Source: JAJEBT01 sp965214975
Lineage (GTDB): Bacteria; Pseudomonadota; Alphaproteobacteria; MPNO01; UBA830
DNA: 64,000 nucleotides
Direction of reading: 5' to 3'
Assembly (NCBI GenBank): GCA_965214975.1
Contig: OZ244055.1
Location: forward strand, 372,001-436,000
Numbering within the stretch: position 1 is the stretch's first letter; every line of letters begins with the position of its first letter. Below the pieces are notes generated by a model, which made no database searches, had not been told where the DNA came from, and saw only the letters and a program-made list of their open reading frames with translations. Made by a program: the position numbers and the translations under genes. Positions 61,191 through 64,000 of this stretch are shown here, one piece after another.

Positions 61191-62008
61191 CCGCTTCCGC
61201 GTCCCCCCGCGCCCTGCCGTGTCGCCCGCCCCTCGCCGGGAAGCGGCGAACCATGTCCGCCACCCGACGGGCGGGCGCGAATCGGGCCCGCACCGGCCCC
61301 GGATCCCGGAAAACCGGCCTGCCGACGCCGCCCGGGCGGACAGGCGAGGGGGCCGACCGGCAAAAGTTCCCGTCGTGTTCGACCCGCGGACGCCCCGGGC
61401 CGCGCTTCGCCGACCGGGAGTTTTGCAAGTTCCTCACGGATGTGCCGAATGCCACCGCGCGCGTTGCGAAGTGCAACGGCGCACATCGTGCGAAAGCGCA
61501 GCAGCGTGTCTCACCTTGAAGCGGCGAGCGGTGCACGCGGGCACTGTGTGCGCGGCGTCGTTTCCGGCCGACGCCGCGCGGGCGAACCGTCACCCCGCCG
61601 GAACAGGGTACGTCTCTCGGCGCCGTGGCGCCGGTGGTCCGTCGCGACGTTTCCGTCGCTTCGGAGCCTCCTCGACGAGAGGGGGAGCGGGCGTGGTGCG
61701 GCGCGCGCTCCCGCCCGAGGGATGTGGCACCTCCCCGGGCGTGCGGAGCGCGTTCCGCGCATTGCTTGGGCTGGAGGAGCACCCAGAGGTGCGTTTCCTC
61801 GCCCGCGTGGGTACGTTGCTTCACGTATCCCCCTCTCGTCTGCTCCGAGTGCTTCCCGTCAGGAAGCCTGACGGAACCCTGGACGGAGGGCCATGGAAGG
61901 CTCTTCGTCGAGGGTGCCGCGCACTCGGCGGGTGTCTCCCTGCTGCTGTGTGCGTCTCGTTCCTGCCGGGCGCTCGCTGCCGAGTATGCCTTTTCCCGCC
62001 TGCTTTCG
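61191..62008. other. Region between insertion sequence copy 1 and a methyltransferase remnant; no gene recognised
   Basis: About 820 bases. Open frames exist on both strands, but none has domain character. GGAGTTTTGCAAG at 61419 weakly resembles the inverse of the insertion-sequence left end and could be a more distant right end. No tRNA, repeat of family A or B, or other signal was found. Confidence 0.4.
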
Positions 62009-62530
62009 CTACAGCGGCGTGAGGGCGAGCAGCTCGCGTTTGCCGTCTTTCAGCGCCAGCCGGTCGGCGACGTGGAAGCGCTTTCGCACTTCGGCTTCGA
62101 CGCTCTGCGCGTCACAGTCGGGGTAGCTCTCGCCGCACCGCTCGGCTGCCTCTTGCAGCGATTCGTCGCTCGAGTCGATGCGCTCGAAGAGGACGGCGGC
62201 GTCCAGGATCCTGAGGTAGTCGAGCTGTGCGGCGACGGGGATCGCGTGCGTCGTTCGCAGGTGGTGCGAGAGCGCGAGGACGTAGGCCATGTCGGGGCGC
62301 GCGCGCTTCGAGCGTCGTGCGCTCGCTGCCGGCCCACCCCTGAGCGGGCGACGGGTTCGCGATGTCGACGACGAGCGGGACGATTTTCGCTCGGCCGTCT
62401 CCGTCGAGCGAGCGGTAGGGCGTTTCGATGCAGCCGTGGTCGGCGTCGAGCGCGAGGACGGTCTCGGCGGTCCTTGCGGCGGTCTGCGCGTATGCGCCGG
62501 TGTGGCGGAGCGGGAGACACTGCAGGGCGC
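62009..62530 (-). pseudogene. Class I SAM-dependent methyltransferase remnant, frameshifted and cut by the insertion sequence
   Basis: On the minus strand one frame gives HTGAYAQTAARTAETVLALD, then ADHGCIETPYRSLDGDGRAK and IVPLVVDIANPSPAQGW, like the middle of a SAM methyltransferase with an L-V-x-D-x-x-N-P-S-P motif. A slip in an alternating GC tract at about 62297-62306 shifts the frame to RPDMAYVLALSHHLRTTHAI, DYLRILDAAVLFERIDSSDE and the end at 62009. The N-terminal part, including the first SAM loop, is lost at the insertion-sequence border. The substrate class is unknown. Confidence 0.6.
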
Positions 62531-62534
62531 GCGC

Positions 62535-63803
62535 GCGGAGGCGACGTTGAGGTCAGGAGGCGCATCAACTGGTGGACGGTCAGCGCCAGGATGCCGAACA
62601 TCAGGTGGCAACGGCCCTTGGCATGGCCGCGCACGCGGACGTGGCGGCCGCCGCAGTCGTCCTCGGCATGGCGTTGACGCGCCCGCCGTTCGAGCGCTCG
62701 TTGCAGCGCGCGTCCTTCGGGTCGCGCTGGCCGACGCTTTCCCGTACCGCGGCCTCGCGCGCCAGCCGCTCCCTGGCAACCCTGCTGCGGGGGTTGGGGT
62801 CGATGATCGGGACGTGGCCCAGCAGGCGGCCGGTCCGGCCGATCCCGGCCGTGTCGCAGGCGGCGTCCATGAGGTCGTGCAGGTTGGTCACGCGCTCGCT
62901 GGTCGTGGTCGCCAGCGGGGTCGCGACCTGGCTGTCGTGGAGCGAGGCCGACGTCAGGATGCAGCTGACCGGGATGCCGCCGTCGGCGGCGTCGATGTGC
63001 AGCTTGCAGCCGGTCCGGGAGGTCTGGTGGCCCCTGGCGTTCCGTTTGGCTCCGACGTTGCAGGCTTTCGGCAGGTCGGCGAGCATCTGCGGCAGCGTCA
63101 TCCCGAGCTGGAGTTCCACGCGGAGCCGCTCCCCGGGCCGTTCCTCGCCCTTGCGCGGGCGGCCGCGCCGGCGCTTCGGCTTCGGGGGCTTCGGGGCCCT
63201 GGGCCGGGGCTTCTCGCGCGCCTCGATCGCCGTCGATCGCGCGAGATGTGCCCGATCACGCGGTCGCCGAGGGCCTGCCTGACCACCGTCTCGTGCAGGC
63301 GCGCCGGCAGCGCGCACTCGGAGAACCCGGCGAAGGCCCGCGAGAAGGTCGCCTCGCTCGGGATCCCGCGGCGCCGGGACCAGCCGCACAGCCGGCGCAG
63401 CGTCCTGTCGACCTGGAGACGCCCGCTCGGGGCGCGCGTCGTCGGCAGGTTGAGAACCGCCTTGGCGGCGAACGCGCGGGCCAGCGCCGCGCGATCCTCG
63501 GCCGGCCGGCCGGGCAGGCCGTCGAAGCGGGGGAGAAGGGCCTCGACGCGCGCGAACCCGGGAACCGCTGCGAGGTGCCGGTGCCGCTCGCCAAGCGGCC
63601 CGATCTCTTCCTCGAGCCACGGGAACAGGTCGGCTTGAACGTGATGCCAGGACTGGTACAATGTCTGCATTGGCGCCATGGGGTCGCTCTCTCTGTCGAT
63701 GTTCTGCGAAACCCGATGGAATCACAGGGCGGCCCCGATTGCCAGGAAATTCGCCGGCCGCGGCAAAAAAATCCCCTCGAACGCGGAATTTTGAAAGCGG
63801 CTC
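62535..63803 (-). mobile_element. Insertion sequence copy 2 (inverted relative to copy 1)
   Basis: The outer end is the complement of GAGCCGCTTTCAAAATTCCG and ends at 63803. The transposase part matches copy 1 base for base as far as checked through its translations, while the 5' leader differs at several places (for example around 63699-63735) and the stop TGA has become TCA. The inner end near 62535 is approximate. Confidence 0.75.
62548..63679 (-). pseudogene. DDE transposase with the same two frameshifts, IS copy 2
   Basis: ATG 63679 opens the same N-terminal frame as copy 1 (APMQTLYQSWHHVQ). The frameshift after GHISRD and the one near the C-terminal GGRHVRVRGHAK lie at the same places. 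The terminal stop is lost (TGA to TCA), so the last frame runs on into flanking DNA. Both copies therefore descend from an already broken element or arose by duplication of one region. Confidence 0.85.
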
Positions 63804-64000
63804 AGGGTACGAAAGTTCTCACCGAGGTGCTCGACGCCACTTCAGACAGCCTGTTTCCGCTTCAAGGAGCGCTCGGTTACGAGATTCACCAGACGCTGTT
63901 CATTGGCCCGAACTGCCTGGTCGTCGAGGGCGCGTCGGACCTGCTGTACCTTCAGGCCATGTCGGCTCTTCTTGAAAAAAAGCAGGACCGGTCTCCGTAC
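63803..64000 (+). pseudogene. Duplicated internal fragment of the OLD-family nuclease gene
   Basis: This stretch matches 50211-50410 almost perfectly, from CAGGGTACGAAAGTTCTCAC to GGTCTCCGTAC at the window edge. The only difference is near 63977-63983, where a net loss of two bases changes the frame after LLEK. It encodes the stretch from the end of the ATPase domain into the TOPRIM domain (KVLTEVLDATSDSLFPLQGA, CLVVEGASDLLYL). The 5' part of the gene is replaced by insertion sequence copy 2. How far the copy continues beyond 64000 is not visible. Confidence 0.95.

Overview
The window comes from a very G+C-rich bacterial chromosome, most probably an alphaproteobacterium. The evidence is gene content and order: prfA-prmC behind hisS, lysC beside ubiG, a grxC-nitrilase-DUF1178 run next to ubiG, an NDUFAF5-like methyltransferase, a MidA-like methyltransferase, and the rplY-pth-ychF run. 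There is no 16S gene or other marker here that would fix genus or order.

Layout. (1) 1-5.0 kb: a forward housekeeping run, MidA-like methyltransferase (cut by the window edge), pgeF, prs, rplY, pth, ychF. (2) 5.4-7.3 kb: a small accessory cassette with an Rpn-type nuclease gene and a tandem duplicate of its 3' end, bracketed by two copies of a dispersed repeat (family A). (3) 7.4-24.9 kb: core metabolism and translation, including a dienelactone hydrolase, a Rieske oxygenase, a YbdK-type ligase, mtnP, prmC, prfA, hisS, a RodZ-like protein, a nitronate monooxygenase, lysC, ubiG, DUF1178, nitrilase, grxC, an MFS carrier, mutT and argJ. (4) 25.0-28.0 kb: a second cassette bracketed by family A repeats, with a decayed type III restriction (Res) 3' end, a frameshifted DUF4365 gene and a conserved unknown gene. 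(5) 28.1-30.9 kb: secA. (6) 31.4-33.6 kb: a third cassette with an AAA ATPase and a twice-frameshifted DUF4276 partner, between repeats of families A and B. (7) 33.8-39.3 kb: DUF1015, a class II aldolase and two UbiD-family decarboxylases. (8) 39.4-52.3 kb: tRNA-Val followed at once by a five-gene defence-like operon: SNF2-DUF3883 helicase, DUF1156 DNA methyltransferase, DUF499 ATPase, OLD-family nuclease and AlbA_2/GHKL protein. (9) 52.4-64.0 kb: a zone of wreckage holding RND and GntR fragments, toxin-antitoxin pairs, a subtilase autotransporter, a type III Mod fragment, two inverted copies of a broken insertion sequence, and at the extreme right edge a near-identical copy of part of the OLD nuclease gene from 13 kb upstream.

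How it fits together. The core genes are ordinary. What stands out is a repeated architecture: compact accessory cassettes, mostly of restriction, nuclease or ATPase type, inserted between housekeeping genes and bordered by the same dispersed repeat, plus a large tRNA-adjacent island. In the island the first three genes are joined by ATGA overlaps and the last two follow at short spacing, so the five were probably transcribed together. The helicase, methyltransferase and ATPase families are associated with phage defence; the addition of an OLD nuclease and an AlbA_2 protein to the same operon is the most promising candidate for an undescribed composite system. The partial second copy of the OLD gene beside an insertion sequence suggests that this island has been copied or rearranged recently.
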